Assembly: GCF_035650855.1 (NCBI RefSeq)
Contig: NZ_DASRGV010000274.1
Location: forward strand, 1-13,854
Length of the DNA stretch: 13,854 nt
From: Actinocrinis sp035650855
Lineage (GTDB): Bacteria; Actinomycetota; Actinomycetes; Streptomycetales; Catenulisporaceae
Direction of reading: 5' to 3'
The notes below the pieces were generated by a model that saw only the letters and a list, made by a program, of their open reading frames with translations, searched no databases and was not told the DNA's origin. A program made the position numbers and the translations under genes. This document shows positions 1 to 6,598 of the stretch, piece by piece; the first letter of the stretch is position 1, and every line of letters begins with the position of its first letter.

Positions 1-1
1 G

Positions 2-244
2 AGCGGAGGCCGGCCGGGGCGCCGCATGGGCGTCGGCCTCGGCATCGGCGAGCTCGTGCGCCGGATCGAGCAGGACAACGGGCGCGAGGCCGTGCCGTTC
101 ACGCTGCGCATCAGCCTGCTTCCGGTCGCCGGGATCTGGGCGCGGCGGGTGCGCCACGGCCACGTCCTGCTCAGCCGCTCGATGTGCGAGGACGAGGCTG
201 CCTGCGAGGCGTTCCTCGACCCCGTCCTGCGGGATCTCGCCTAG
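2..244 (+). CDS. Unrecognised protein, C-terminal part (probably cut by window edge)
   Basis: I do not recognise this protein. The frame is open to the left edge of the window, so it may be the 3' end of a longer gene. The first in-frame ATG is at 26, giving 72 aa. A GGAGG at 5-9 lies 16 nt before that ATG, too far for a good ribosome site, which favours a gene starting upstream. The visible part is soluble, with no membrane segment. It combines a charged helix (GELVRRIEQDNG), a hydrophobic strand (RISLLPVAGIWARRV) and an acidic C-terminal helix ending in LDPVLRDLA. It ends in TAG. Its third-position GC looks like the neighbouring real genes, which supports coding. The next gene starts 161 bp later, so co-transcription is uncertain. 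Confidence 0.5.
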   Translation, partial: SGGRPGRRMGVGLGIGELVRRIEQDNGREAVPFTLRISLLPVAGIWARRVRHGHVLLSRSMCEDEAACEAFLDPVLRDLA

Positions 245-405
245 CCGCCAGAACCCGGCCCTACCCCGTCGCGGGCGCCCTCTCAGCAACTTCCTTGAGT
301 TTTCTCATCTTCCCCTTCGCCGCAGCCCAGCGTGCCGCTCATCAGCGCCACGGATAGTGGACCGCGATACGGCAACGATCAGCGGACCAAGCGGACGGAG
401 CAGCG
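245..405 (+). other. Intergenic region upstream of the redox operon
   Basis: This 161-bp gap contains a short AT-richer patch (about 290-315, TTGAGTTTTCTCATCTTCC) that stands out from the surrounding GC-rich DNA. TTGAGT at about 295-300 could serve as a -35 element, but I cannot pair it with a convincing -10 at normal spacing. A GGGCGCCC palindrome lies at 273-280. The promoter of the downstream five-gene operon presumably lies here, but I cannot place it exactly. The ribosome site for the next gene is GGAG at 397-400. Confidence 0.3.
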
Positions 406-705
406 ATGTTCGACCAGCCGAAGCGCACCCGGCGGCGCGATCGCGCACGGGTGAACGCCATCACCTCCGTCGTGGGCGTCTCCGGAATCGCCGGAGCCGT
501 CGCCCTCGCCGTCGCGCTGCCCGGCTCGACGCACAGCACGTCCAGCTCCACCTCCAGCACTTCCTCCTCCACCTCGTCATCGGGCAGCACGACACAGAGC
601 ACGACGAACGACAGCGGCACGACCACCACCAACAACAACAGCTCGACCAGCCAGGCCCCGCAGTCCACCAACCAGAACGCCCAGGCCACCTCGGGGGGTT
701 CGTGA
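406..705 (+). CDS. Small membrane-anchored Ser/Thr-rich protein, first gene of redox operon
   Basis: A 99-aa protein. A very basic N-terminus (RRRDRAR within residues 7-15) is followed by one hydrophobic segment (about 18-39), a signal anchor or uncleaved signal peptide. Residues 41-99 are a low-complexity tail in which 38 of 59 residues are Ser or Thr, with Asn/Gln toward the end, closing with ATSGGS. This tail should be extracytoplasmic and disordered. The start is ATG 406, with GGAG 5 nt upstream. The stop overlaps the apbE start (TGATG). In related actinobacterial operons the gene here often encodes an anchored Ser/Thr-rich linker followed by an FMN_bind domain. This one has only the anchor and linker. 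It could be a degenerate flavin carrier, a scaffold for the membrane reductase, or a cell-wall-spanning stalk. The function is inferred from context only. Confidence 0.8.
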   Translation: MFDQPKRTRRRDRARVNAITSVVGVSGIAGAVALAVALPGSTHSTSSSTSSTSSSTSSSGSTTQSTTNDSGTTTTNNNSSTSQAPQSTNQNAQATSGGS

Positions 706-1697
706 TGAGCGCCACGACCACCACCACCCGGCCCGCCCCGGCGGCCGAGGCGCGCGTCGGCGCGAGCGACTGGACGGCCATCGGCACCCAAATCAGGGTC
801 CTGGTCACCAACCCCGGCCGGCTCGCCGCCGCGCGCGCCATCCTCGAATCAGACCTCGACGGGCTCGACCGGGCGTGCAGCCGGTTCCGCCCGGACTCCG
901 AACTCGCCGCGCTCGACGCCGCGGACGGCCGCTGGGTCACCCTTTCCCCGCTGCTGACCGAGGCGATCGGCGTCGCGCTCGACGCCGCGCGCGACAGCGA
1001 CGGGGACATCGACCCGACCGTCGGCGAAGCCATGTCAGCCCTCGGATACGACCGCGACCTCGCGCTCGTCGCGGCCAGCGGCCCGGCGATCAAGCTCAGC
1101 GCGCGGCCGGTACCCGGGTGGCGGCGGATCAGCTTCGACCGCGGTTCGCGCAGCCTGCGCATGCCGCCGGGCACCCGCCTCGACCTCGGCGCGACCGCCA
1201 AGGCCTGGGCCGCTGACCGCGCCGCGACCCGGATCGCGCAGCGGCTGCGCTGCGGGGTGCTGGTCTCGCTGGGCGGCGACATCGCCACCGCGGGACCGGC
1301 GCCGCGCGGCGGTTGGCGGGTGCGGGTCCAGGACGTGACCGGCCATCCGGACGACCCGCCGAGCGGCCAGGCGCAGACGGTCGCGCTCAGCGACGGCGCG
1401 CTGGCCACCTCGAGCACCACGGCCCGGCGCTGGGAGCGCGGCGGCGCCGTGCTGCACCACATCCTCAACCCGCGCGACGGACTGCCGGCGCCGACCATCT
1501 GGCGCACCGTCTCGGTCGCCGCGGCCGACTGCGTCACCGCGAACGTGGCGGCGACCGGCGCGATCATCAGGGGCCGCGCCGCACTCGCGCGGTTCGAACA
1601 GCAGGGGATACCGGCGCGGCTGGTGGACTTGGACGGCCGGGTGATCACCACCGGCGGCTGGCCGCCGGTCCCGAGCGGGGCGGAGCGCAGCGCATGA
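705..1697 (+). CDS. apbE: FAD:protein FMN transferase (ApbE family)
   Basis: A 330-aa ApbE-family flavin transferase. The family uses FAD and Mg2+ to attach FMN covalently to a Thr/Ser of an acceptor protein. Visible family blocks are SRFRPDSEL (59-67), DIDPTVG (101-107), LDLGATAKAWAAD (159-171), SLGGD (188-192), HHILNPRDG (251-259) and AAADCVTANVAATGA (272-286). The last corresponds to the metal-binding AD..T region, with D275 and T278 retained. There is no lipobox, signal peptide or membrane segment, so the enzyme is predicted to be cytoplasmic. The start at ATG 705 is chosen because it overlaps the previous stop (TGATG) and has a G-run at 693-698. Upstream in-frame ATGs would run through the previous gene. 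Its stop overlaps the next gene (ATGA). No FMN_bind acceptor is seen in the window. Confidence 0.93.
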   Translation: MSATTTTTRPAPAAEARVGASDWTAIGTQIRVLVTNPGRLAAARAILESDLDGLDRACSRFRPDSELAALDAADGRWVTLSPLLTEAIGVALDAARDSDGDIDPTVGEAMSALGYDRDLALVAASGPAIKLSARPVPGWRRISFDRGSRSLRMPPGTRLDLGATAKAWAADRAATRIAQRLRCGVLVSLGGDIATAGPAPRGGWRVRVQDVTGHPDDPPSGQAQTVALSDGALATSSTTARRWERGGAVLHHILNPRDGLPAPTIWRTVSVAAADCVTANVAATGAIIRGRAALARFEQQGIPARLVDLDGRVITTGGWPPVPSGAERSA

Positions 1698-2311
1698 GCG
1701 CGGCCAGTGGCATCACATCGAGCACGGCGCTCTGGTACGCCAGCCGAGCCACCGGCATCGTGTCATTGATCATGCTGACCGGCGTCGTGGTGCTCGGCGT
1801 CGCGGTCCAGAAGCGCGGCAGGCTGCCCGGCCTGCCCAAGTTCGCCGTGGTCGGCCTGCACCGCAGCCTCTCGCTGCTTTCGGTCGCCTTCCTGGTGATC
1901 CACATCGCCAGCGCCGTCGCGGACAGCTACGTGAACATCCGCCTGACGGACGCGATCATCCCGTTCGCCGCCTCGTACGAGCCGCTGTGGCTCGGGCTCG
2001 GCACCGTCGGGTTCGACCTCATCCTCGCCCTGATCATCACCAGCCTGCTGCGCGCCCGCATCGGGCACCGCACCTGGAGGTGGGTGCACTGGCTGGCCTA
2101 CGTCTCGTGGCCGGTGGCCATCGCGCACAGCCTCGGCAGCAGCACCGACCTGCAGAGCGGCTGGCTGCTCGGCCTCGGCATCGGGTGCATTCTCGCCGTC
2201 GCCGCGGCGCTGGCCTGGCGGGTGAGCGAGGGCCGAAAGCCACACGAGGTGCCGCGCGCCGCGCGCGTCTCCGTCCTGTTCGAACAACTCAGCGGGGGTA
2301 GACAGCAGTGA
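1694..2311 (+). CDS. Ferric reductase-like heme-binding transmembrane protein
   Basis: A 205-aa polytopic membrane protein of the ferric-reductase-like (FRD/YedZ-type) transmembrane family. About five membrane helices are visible: 12-36, 50-74, 95-118, 128-147 and 155-175. Candidate heme ligands are H56 and H70 (HX13H) in one helix and H132 and H145 (HX12H) in another, the usual bis-histidine pattern for two stacked b hemes that move electrons across the membrane. There is no fused NAD(P)H/FAD domain, so electrons must come from partner proteins. The NuoF-like protein and ferredoxin encoded next are the obvious candidates. ATG 1694 overlaps the apbE stop (ATGA) and has GGAG at 1682-1685. The 3' end overlaps the next gene (GTGA). 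The final acceptor (metal, flavin or other) cannot be told. Confidence 0.9.
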   Translation: MSAASGITSSTALWYASRATGIVSLIMLTGVVVLGVAVQKRGRLPGLPKFAVVGLHRSLSLLSVAFLVIHIASAVADSYVNIRLTDAIIPFAASYEPLWLGLGTVGFDLILALIITSLLRARIGHRTWRWVHWLAYVSWPVAIAHSLGSSTDLQSGWLLGLGIGCILAVAAALAWRVSEGRKPHEVPRAARVSVLFEQLSGGRQQ

Positions 2312-3615
2312 ACGTCATGACGACTCAGCCCTCGGACACGGCTGTCCCTCAAGGCGCGAACGCCCGCAGGCTCCTTCCGCTCGCCGGCCGGACGCTCACC
2401 CTGGAACAGCACCGCGCGCTGCATGGGCCGCCCGCGTATCAGGGCTCGGCGCAGGCAGTGATCAACGAGGTTCGCGCGGCGGGCCTGACCGGCCGCGGCG
2501 GAGCCGGATTCCCGACCTACCGCAAACTCGAAGCGGTGCTCAACGCCCCGGGGCGTGCGGTCGTCGTGGCGAACGGAGCCGAAGGCGAGCCCGCCTCGTA
2601 CAAAGACAGGACTCTGCTCTACTCCGACCCGCACCTGGTGCTCGACGGTCTTCAGCTGGCCGCCGAAGCGGTGCAAGCCCGGCAGGCGTACGCGTACGTG
2701 CACCCCGATCAACGTGTACTGAGGCAGGTGCGCGAGGCCGTCGCGGACCGGCTGCGCGCCGGCATCGATCGCGTGCCGGTCACGGTCGTCGAGGCTCCGC
2801 CGCGCTTCATCGCCGGCCAGGAAACCGCGGTGGTGCACCGCATCGAGGGCGGCCTCGCGCTGCCGCGGTATGCGCCGGTACGAGTCACGGAACGCGGTAT
2901 CGGCGGCGCACCGACCCTCGTGCAGAACGTTGAGACGCTGGCTCATCTCGCCCTGATCGCCCGCTACGGCGCCGGGTGGTTTCGAGGCGCCGGGACGCCG
3001 GAGGAACCAGGCAGCCTCCTGGCGACGGTGCACCGACCGAACGCGTCCCCGAAGGTGATCGAGACCGCGGCGGGAGTCGCGTCGCGGGAACTGCTGGGAC
3101 TGGACGGCTATCCGGCGCGCGCGGTGCTGATCGGCGGCTACCACGGAACCTGGCTGCCCGCGGATCGCGTCGCCGACCTGCCGCTCACCAACGCGGCGTT
3201 GCGCGCACACGGCGCGTCGCTCGGTGCAGGCGTCCTCGTGGCGTTGCCTGTGGATTCCTGCGGACTGCGCGAGACCGCGCGGATCGTGTCCTACCTCGCC
3301 GCCGAGTCGGCCGGGCAGTGCGGACCCTGCCTCAACGGTCTGCCACGCATCGCACACGCACTCACCGCGCTGGCCGGTCCCGGCGCGCATCCCCGAGAGC
3401 GCGCCGACGTGTCCCGCTGGGCGGGACAGGTAGAGCGCCGCGGCGCGTGCCACCACCCGGACGGGAGCATGCGCCTGGTGCGCAGCGCCCTGACCGTGTT
3501 CGAAGAGGAGCTGTGGCGGCACGAGCACGGCACGTGCGTCGCGCCCAACTCCGGCGCCTTCCTCCCCTTGCCTTCACCGATGAACCCGCCGCGCACCGAC
3601 GAGGACTGGCGATGA
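2308..3615 (+). CDS. NuoF-like NADH dehydrogenase flavin/Fe-S subunit homologue
   Basis: A 435-aa homologue of complex I subunit NuoF (51 kDa). The FMN/NADH-binding blocks are GLTGRGGAGFPT (59-70) and NGAEGEPASYKDR (89-101), followed by FIAGQETAVV (167-176) and the NVETL segment (207-211). An SLBB-like region spans about 236-290 and the Fe-S domain about 315-410. The NuoF cluster motif SCGxCxPC appears as ESAGQCGPC (333-341), so the first cysteine is Ala. C338, C341 and C381 remain, and C318 (DSCGL) could be the replacement ligand. The GTG at 2308 is favoured by its GTGA overlap with the previous stop and a G-run at 2294-2298; ATG 2317 is an alternative. No NuoE or NuoG is present, so this is not complex I. 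It probably oxidises NAD(P)H and feeds the ferredoxin and membrane hemes. Confidence 0.9.
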   Translation: MNVMTTQPSDTAVPQGANARRLLPLAGRTLTLEQHRALHGPPAYQGSAQAVINEVRAAGLTGRGGAGFPTYRKLEAVLNAPGRAVVVANGAEGEPASYKDRTLLYSDPHLVLDGLQLAAEAVQARQAYAYVHPDQRVLRQVREAVADRLRAGIDRVPVTVVEAPPRFIAGQETAVVHRIEGGLALPRYAPVRVTERGIGGAPTLVQNVETLAHLALIARYGAGWFRGAGTPEEPGSLLATVHRPNASPKVIETAAGVASRELLGLDGYPARAVLIGGYHGTWLPADRVADLPLTNAALRAHGASLGAGVLVALPVDSCGLRETARIVSYLAAESAGQCGPCLNGLPRIAHALTALAGPGAHPRERADVSRWAGQVERRGACHHPDGSMRLVRSALTVFEEELWRHEHGTCVAPNSGAFLPLPSPMNPPRTDEDWR

Positions 3616-3848
3616 CAACAAACGGAACGAGCATTGCCCCAGCCACCCGCCTGCGGCTGGACCCGACGAAGTGCAGCGGCCACGGCCTATGCGCCGAACT
3701 ACTCGGCGAGCACATCGCGCTGGACGAGTGGGGTTATCCGATCATCGCGGACGGCGACATCCCCGCGCCGCTGCTCGCCGACGCGCGCAGAGCGGTGACC
3801 GACTGCCCGGCCCTCGCGCTGCGCCTCGACCGTGGCGCCCGCCGCTGA
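3612..3848 (+). CDS. Small ferredoxin, [3Fe-4S] type
   Basis: A 78-aa ferredoxin similar in length and layout to actinobacterial P450-type single-cluster ferredoxins. The cluster ligands are C21 and C27 in CSGHGLC (CX5C) and C65 in DCPALAL. The middle ligand position of a 4Fe-4S motif is His24, which in this family usually means a [3Fe-4S] cluster, though a [4Fe-4S] form with a non-Cys ligand is possible. ATG 3612 overlaps the preceding stop (ATGA), with GAGG at 3601-3604. It is the last gene of the redox operon. Electrons could pass between it and the NuoF-like protein encoded just before it. Its stop is only 7 bp from the stop of the convergent gene. Confidence 0.9.
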   Translation: MTTNGTSIAPATRLRLDPTKCSGHGLCAELLGEHIALDEWGYPIIADGDIPAPLLADARRAVTDCPALALRLDRGARR

Positions 3849-3878
3849 ACAGCGCTCAGATCTCCGTCGGCGTCGAGG
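3824..3878. terminator. Possible bidirectional hairpin at convergent junction
   Basis: A perfect 7-bp inverted repeat, CCTCGAC (3824-3830) and GTCGAGG (3872-3878), brackets the tail-to-tail junction almost symmetrically. Within it, CGCTG (3843-3847) and CAGCG (3850-3854) form a second tight inverted repeat across the ferredoxin stop. There is no T-run. The 41-nt loop and the overlap with coding sequence on both sides make a chance match quite possible in DNA this GC-rich. Confidence 0.2.
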
Positions 3879-4512
3879 TCTGCCACGCCGCGCGGCTGAA
3901 GCGCTTCGGCCGCGGCGGCTGCTGCGGGTGGTCCGCGACCCACGGGCCGAACTCGCTCGACGGCTCGTCCTGATACGGCTGGGCGGCCAGCAGCGGCGCG
4001 GCCTTCTCGAAGCGCGCCGGGCCCTCGGCCCACGACTTCAGCCCCGTCTTGCCCGCCCGGTACCCGAACACGGCGCGGTGCCCGTTGCCCGCCGGGGTGA
4101 ACATTCCGCACACCCGCGGATCCCCGGCGAACCACACGCTCGCCGTGTTGACGCTCACCGGCGCGAACGGACGGTTGTCCGGCCCCTGCTCAGTCCACCA
4201 GTGCACGATGTGCGCGGCGATCGGCTGGCGGCCGGCCGGATCGAGCAGCAGCACCCACCGCAGGTCCGGCGTCCACTCCCGCTTCGTCCACGGCCCGGAC
4301 ATCAGGCTGCCGCTGGTCGCCGCGGAGGCCTCGCCGACGTGCCAGCGGCCGCACTTGACCGGGTACTCCTGCCACGCGTAGCGCTCCAGGAAGTACACAT
4401 CGCGCTGGGCATCCGGCAGCCCAGCCTGGTCGCCCTGCTGGAGCCGGGCCCGGATGTCCGCGGACAGCTGCGGATCGTTGAGCGGCGACCACGACGGGAG
4501 CGAGCCGGTCAC
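3856..4512 (-). CDS. Uncharacterised Trp-rich protein, last gene of T7SS-type operon
   Basis: A 218-aa soluble protein that I cannot assign to a functional family. It has no signal peptide or membrane segment. It is rich in Trp (12 of 218), for example WHVGEA (57-62), SGPWTKREWTP (72-82) and HIVHWWTEQG (101-110). The N-terminus resembles a helical pair (SADIRARLQQGDQAGLPDAQRD, 17-38). The C-terminus is Pro-rich and basic. GTG 4512 is chosen because it overlaps the upstream stop (GTGA) and has GGAGGA about 9 nt upstream. It sits fourth in the operon after EspC-like, WXG-domain and 239-aa proteins, so a role as chaperone, immunity-like or accessory factor for that secretion set is plausible, but inferred only from gene order. 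Confidence 0.85.
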   Translation of the reverse strand: MTGSLPSWSPLNDPQLSADIRARLQQGDQAGLPDAQRDVYFLERYAWQEYPVKCGRWHVGEASAATSGSLMSGPWTKREWTPDLRWVLLLDPAGRQPIAAHIVHWWTEQGPDNRPFAPVSVNTASVWFAGDPRVCGMFTPAGNGHRAVFGYRAGKTGLKSWAEGPARFEKAAPLLAAQPYQDEPSSEFGPWVADHPQQPPRPKRFSRAAWQTSTPTEI

Positions 4513-5228
4513 GGGGCGAGTCCTCCAAGGATCTTGCTGATCGACCTGGCCGTCTCCCCGGCCTCCTCGCTCCCCGGCGGGGGCGTGAAGGACACCGAGT
4601 CGGCCATGAGCACCATCATGGCCCGGAATCTCGGCCCGTGTGGGATGTCGGGCGTGGTGAAGTCGATCGCGGCGAGCTTCCTGCCGTCCTCGCTCGGCAC
4701 CAGCGCCTGCAGCTGGTAGACCTCGGCGTCCGGCTGCTCGTTCGGCGGCCGGCCGGGCAGCTGCGGGCGCGGCAGGGTCAGCACGCTCTCGAAGAACACC
4801 GCCGGGCCGCGGGTGAGGTCCACCACGTCGACCTGGCCGTGCTCGCCGGCCTCCGCCCGCGCCTCGATCAGGTCCTTGATGACCAGGCGCGGATTGCGCT
4901 TGTGCGGGAAGGGCTGGATCGAGACCACAAGGCTGGAGGGGACGACCGCGCCGTCCTCGGCCGTGTGCCAGCCGATGCCGCAGTAGGCGCCGTTGCGCTC
5001 CTGCAGCTGCTCCAGCAGCACCCCGAGGGTTCCCACGACCGCCGCCAGCAGCGGCCGCTGCTCCTCGGGGGCCAGCTCGCGCAGATTCGCCTCGGCGGTG
5101 GCCAGGGCGTTGTCGATGTCGTCGAGCGGCAGCGGGAAGTAGCCGGGCGGCAGCTCCAGCCAGCAGTTGAGCGCCTCAGGATCCTCCGCCTCCGGGGCGG
5201 AGTCCAGGATGCCGGCCACGCCGTTCAC
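4509..5228 (-). CDS. Uncharacterised protein, third gene of T7SS-type operon
   Basis: A 239-aa soluble acidic protein with no recognised catalytic motif. Features are an N-terminal block WLELPPGYFPLPLDDID (23-39), a helical region (40-80), an alpha/beta part (AYCGIGWHTAEDG 81-93; SSLVVSIQPF 98-107), a strand QVDVVDL (132-138), and LAAIDFTTPDIPHG then FRAMMVLMADSVSFTPP (185-217). It looks like a compact alpha/beta cytoplasmic protein. I recall proteins of this look beside WXG100-like genes in actinobacteria, but I cannot name a family. It starts at GTG 5228, overlapping the preceding stop (GTGA), and its own stop overlaps the next GTG in the same way. Translational coupling implies it is made together with the WXG-domain protein; a chaperone or immunity-type role is inference. 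Confidence 0.88.
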   Translation of the reverse strand: MNGVAGILDSAPEAEDPEALNCWLELPPGYFPLPLDDIDNALATAEANLRELAPEEQRPLLAAVVGTLGVLLEQLQERNGAYCGIGWHTAEDGAVVPSSLVVSIQPFPHKRNPRLVIKDLIEARAEAGEHGQVDVVDLTRGPAVFFESVLTLPRPQLPGRPPNEQPDAEVYQLQALVPSEDGRKLAAIDFTTPDIPHGPRFRAMMVLMADSVSFTPPPGSEEAGETARSISKILGGLAP

Positions 5229-6598
5229 GAGACCGCCTGCTTCACGTCGCCGTACAGGCTGGTCACCACGGACTTGGCCTTCCAGCCGAGCTCAAGGTTC
5301 TGCGAGAGCTGCGCCAGCGACTTGGCTCCGTCCACGGTGGCGGTGTCGGCGAACTTGAAGATCTTGTTCGCCGCGCCGACGCCGAGCTTGACCGGCAGGC
5401 TCAGGCCGTGCGCCAGGTTCGAGCCCTCACGCAGCACGTTGCCCGCCGTGTTAACTACCTCGGTGCCGTCCTCAAGCACCGTGACCCCGGCCTTCCCCGC
5501 GTCGGCGAAGGCCCGCGTCGCGTCCCCGCCGAGCTGGGCGAGCCCGGGGATCTTCGCGGCCAGCGTCGGTATCGCCTCGGCGCCCTCGATGGCGACCTTG
5601 CCGTCCTTCAGTGCCGCGCCCGCGAGCTTGCCGCCCGGTATCAGGCTCAGCGCGTCCAGGCCCATCGCGGAGGCGTTCTTCAGGTTGTCCATGGTGAAGT
5701 GGCCGGTCAGCAGGCCGCCGACCGCATCGCGCACCTTCGGGTTGGCCAGGTCGCAGGCCAGCGCGCCGATCCCGGCGCCGATGGCCACGGCGCCCGCGAT
5801 CGCGTCGATCGGCGGCGGCGTGCACAGCGCGATCAGGCCGGCCACCGCGGAGATGGTGGACAGTACTGAGTGGATCACGTTGATGTGGTTCTTCACCCAG
5901 TTGCCCACCGCGCTCAGGCCGCTGGTGAAGTCGTTCCACAGGCTGCTGAAGAAGCCCGGCTTGTGCGGGGCCAGGCCCTTGGTGGCCTGCTCCAGCTCCT
6001 GCGCGTACTTGCGGGCCGCGGCCTCGTGCTGCGAGGCCAGCTCCTGTGCCCGCTTCATGACCGCGTCCAGCTCCTCGCGCGCGTTCTGCGCGGCGGAGCC
6101 CGCGTCACGCACCGCCGCCTCAGCCTGGTCTATTCGCGCCTGCGCGGCCTGCAGCGCCTGCTGGGAGTCGAAGTACTGGCCGACCAGCTTGAGGTCCGGG
6201 TTCGCCGCGGCCTGCTTCGCCGCCTCCTCGGTGCGCTGCACCGCCGCCTTGGCCTCGGCGGCCTCCTGGTCCAGCTTCGCCGCCACGTCCTTGAAGCCGA
6301 GCAGGTCGCCGTGCCAGCTCTTGAGCACCCCGACCGCGTTGTTCAGCGACTCGTGCGCGTGCTGCAGGTCGGTGACCACCTTGGTGTCGAAGTGCTCGCG
6401 GAACTTGTCGCCCGCGTCGCCCTGCCAGACCCCGCTGCCCGCGTCCCGCATCTGGTCGAGCAGCGACCCCGACTCCTGCATCGAGGACACCGCCTGCGCC
6501 AGGCCCGCACTCATCGACTCCACCTCAGCCGGCACCCCCGGCACCGGGTTGAAGCCGAGATTCGGGTACGTCGTTGCGTCTTCCGCGACCGCGCTCAC
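5225..6598 (-). CDS. WXG-domain putative T7SS-secreted protein, 457 aa, no recognised toxin domain
   Basis: The N-terminal ~100 residues form an ESX-type helical hairpin with the WXG motif W58-Q-G60 (GVWQGDAGDKF), typical of putative T7SS-secreted proteins. A long Ala/Glu/Gln-rich coiled coil follows (about 103-207). Next comes a hydrophobic stretch (about 240-283, VLSTISAVAGLIALC and AIAGAVAIGAGIGALAC) and a Gly/Ala-rich segment with DALSLIPGGK (315-324), a layout common ahead of toxin tips in polymorphic toxins. The last ~100 residues show no nuclease, ADP-ribosyl or protease motif that I recognise. It starts at GTG 6598, with GGAGG 6 nt upstream and a GTGA overlap with the EspC-like gene. 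It may be a substrate that inserts in membrane, a structural component, or a toxin of an unknown class. Confidence 0.88.
   Translation of the reverse strand: MSAVAEDATTYPNLGFNPVPGVPAEVESMSAGLAQAVSSMQESGSLLDQMRDAGSGVWQGDAGDKFREHFDTKVVTDLQHAHESLNNAVGVLKSWHGDLLGFKDVAAKLDQEAAEAKAAVQRTEEAAKQAAANPDLKLVGQYFDSQQALQAAQARIDQAEAAVRDAGSAAQNAREELDAVMKRAQELASQHEAAARKYAQELEQATKGLAPHKPGFFSSLWNDFTSGLSAVGNWVKNHINVIHSVLSTISAVAGLIALCTPPPIDAIAGAVAIGAGIGALACDLANPKVRDAVGGLLTGHFTMDNLKNASAMGLDALSLIPGGKLAGAALKDGKVAIEGAEAIPTLAAKIPGLAQLGGDATRAFADAGKAGVTVLEDGTEVVNTAGNVLREGSNLAHGLSLPVKLGVGAANKIFKFADTATVDGAKSLAQLSQNLELGWKAKSVVTSLYGDVKQAVS

Noticed and set aside
535..650. TCC/ACC/AAC-rich stretch as a possible satellite repeat
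   Set aside because: It is explained by Ser/Thr/Asn codons of the low-complexity tail of the small membrane-anchored protein. No exact repeat unit is maintained.
357..704. In-frame extension of apbE upstream of 705
   Set aside because: It would overlap the whole small anchor gene and encodes an Arg/His-rich stretch unlike ApbE. The TGATG overlap and G-run support 705.
2098..3528. Minus-strand open frame of 476 codons opposite the NuoF-like gene
   Set aside because: It is antisense to conserved FMN and Fe-S motifs, and its own product is Arg-rich with no recognisable domain.
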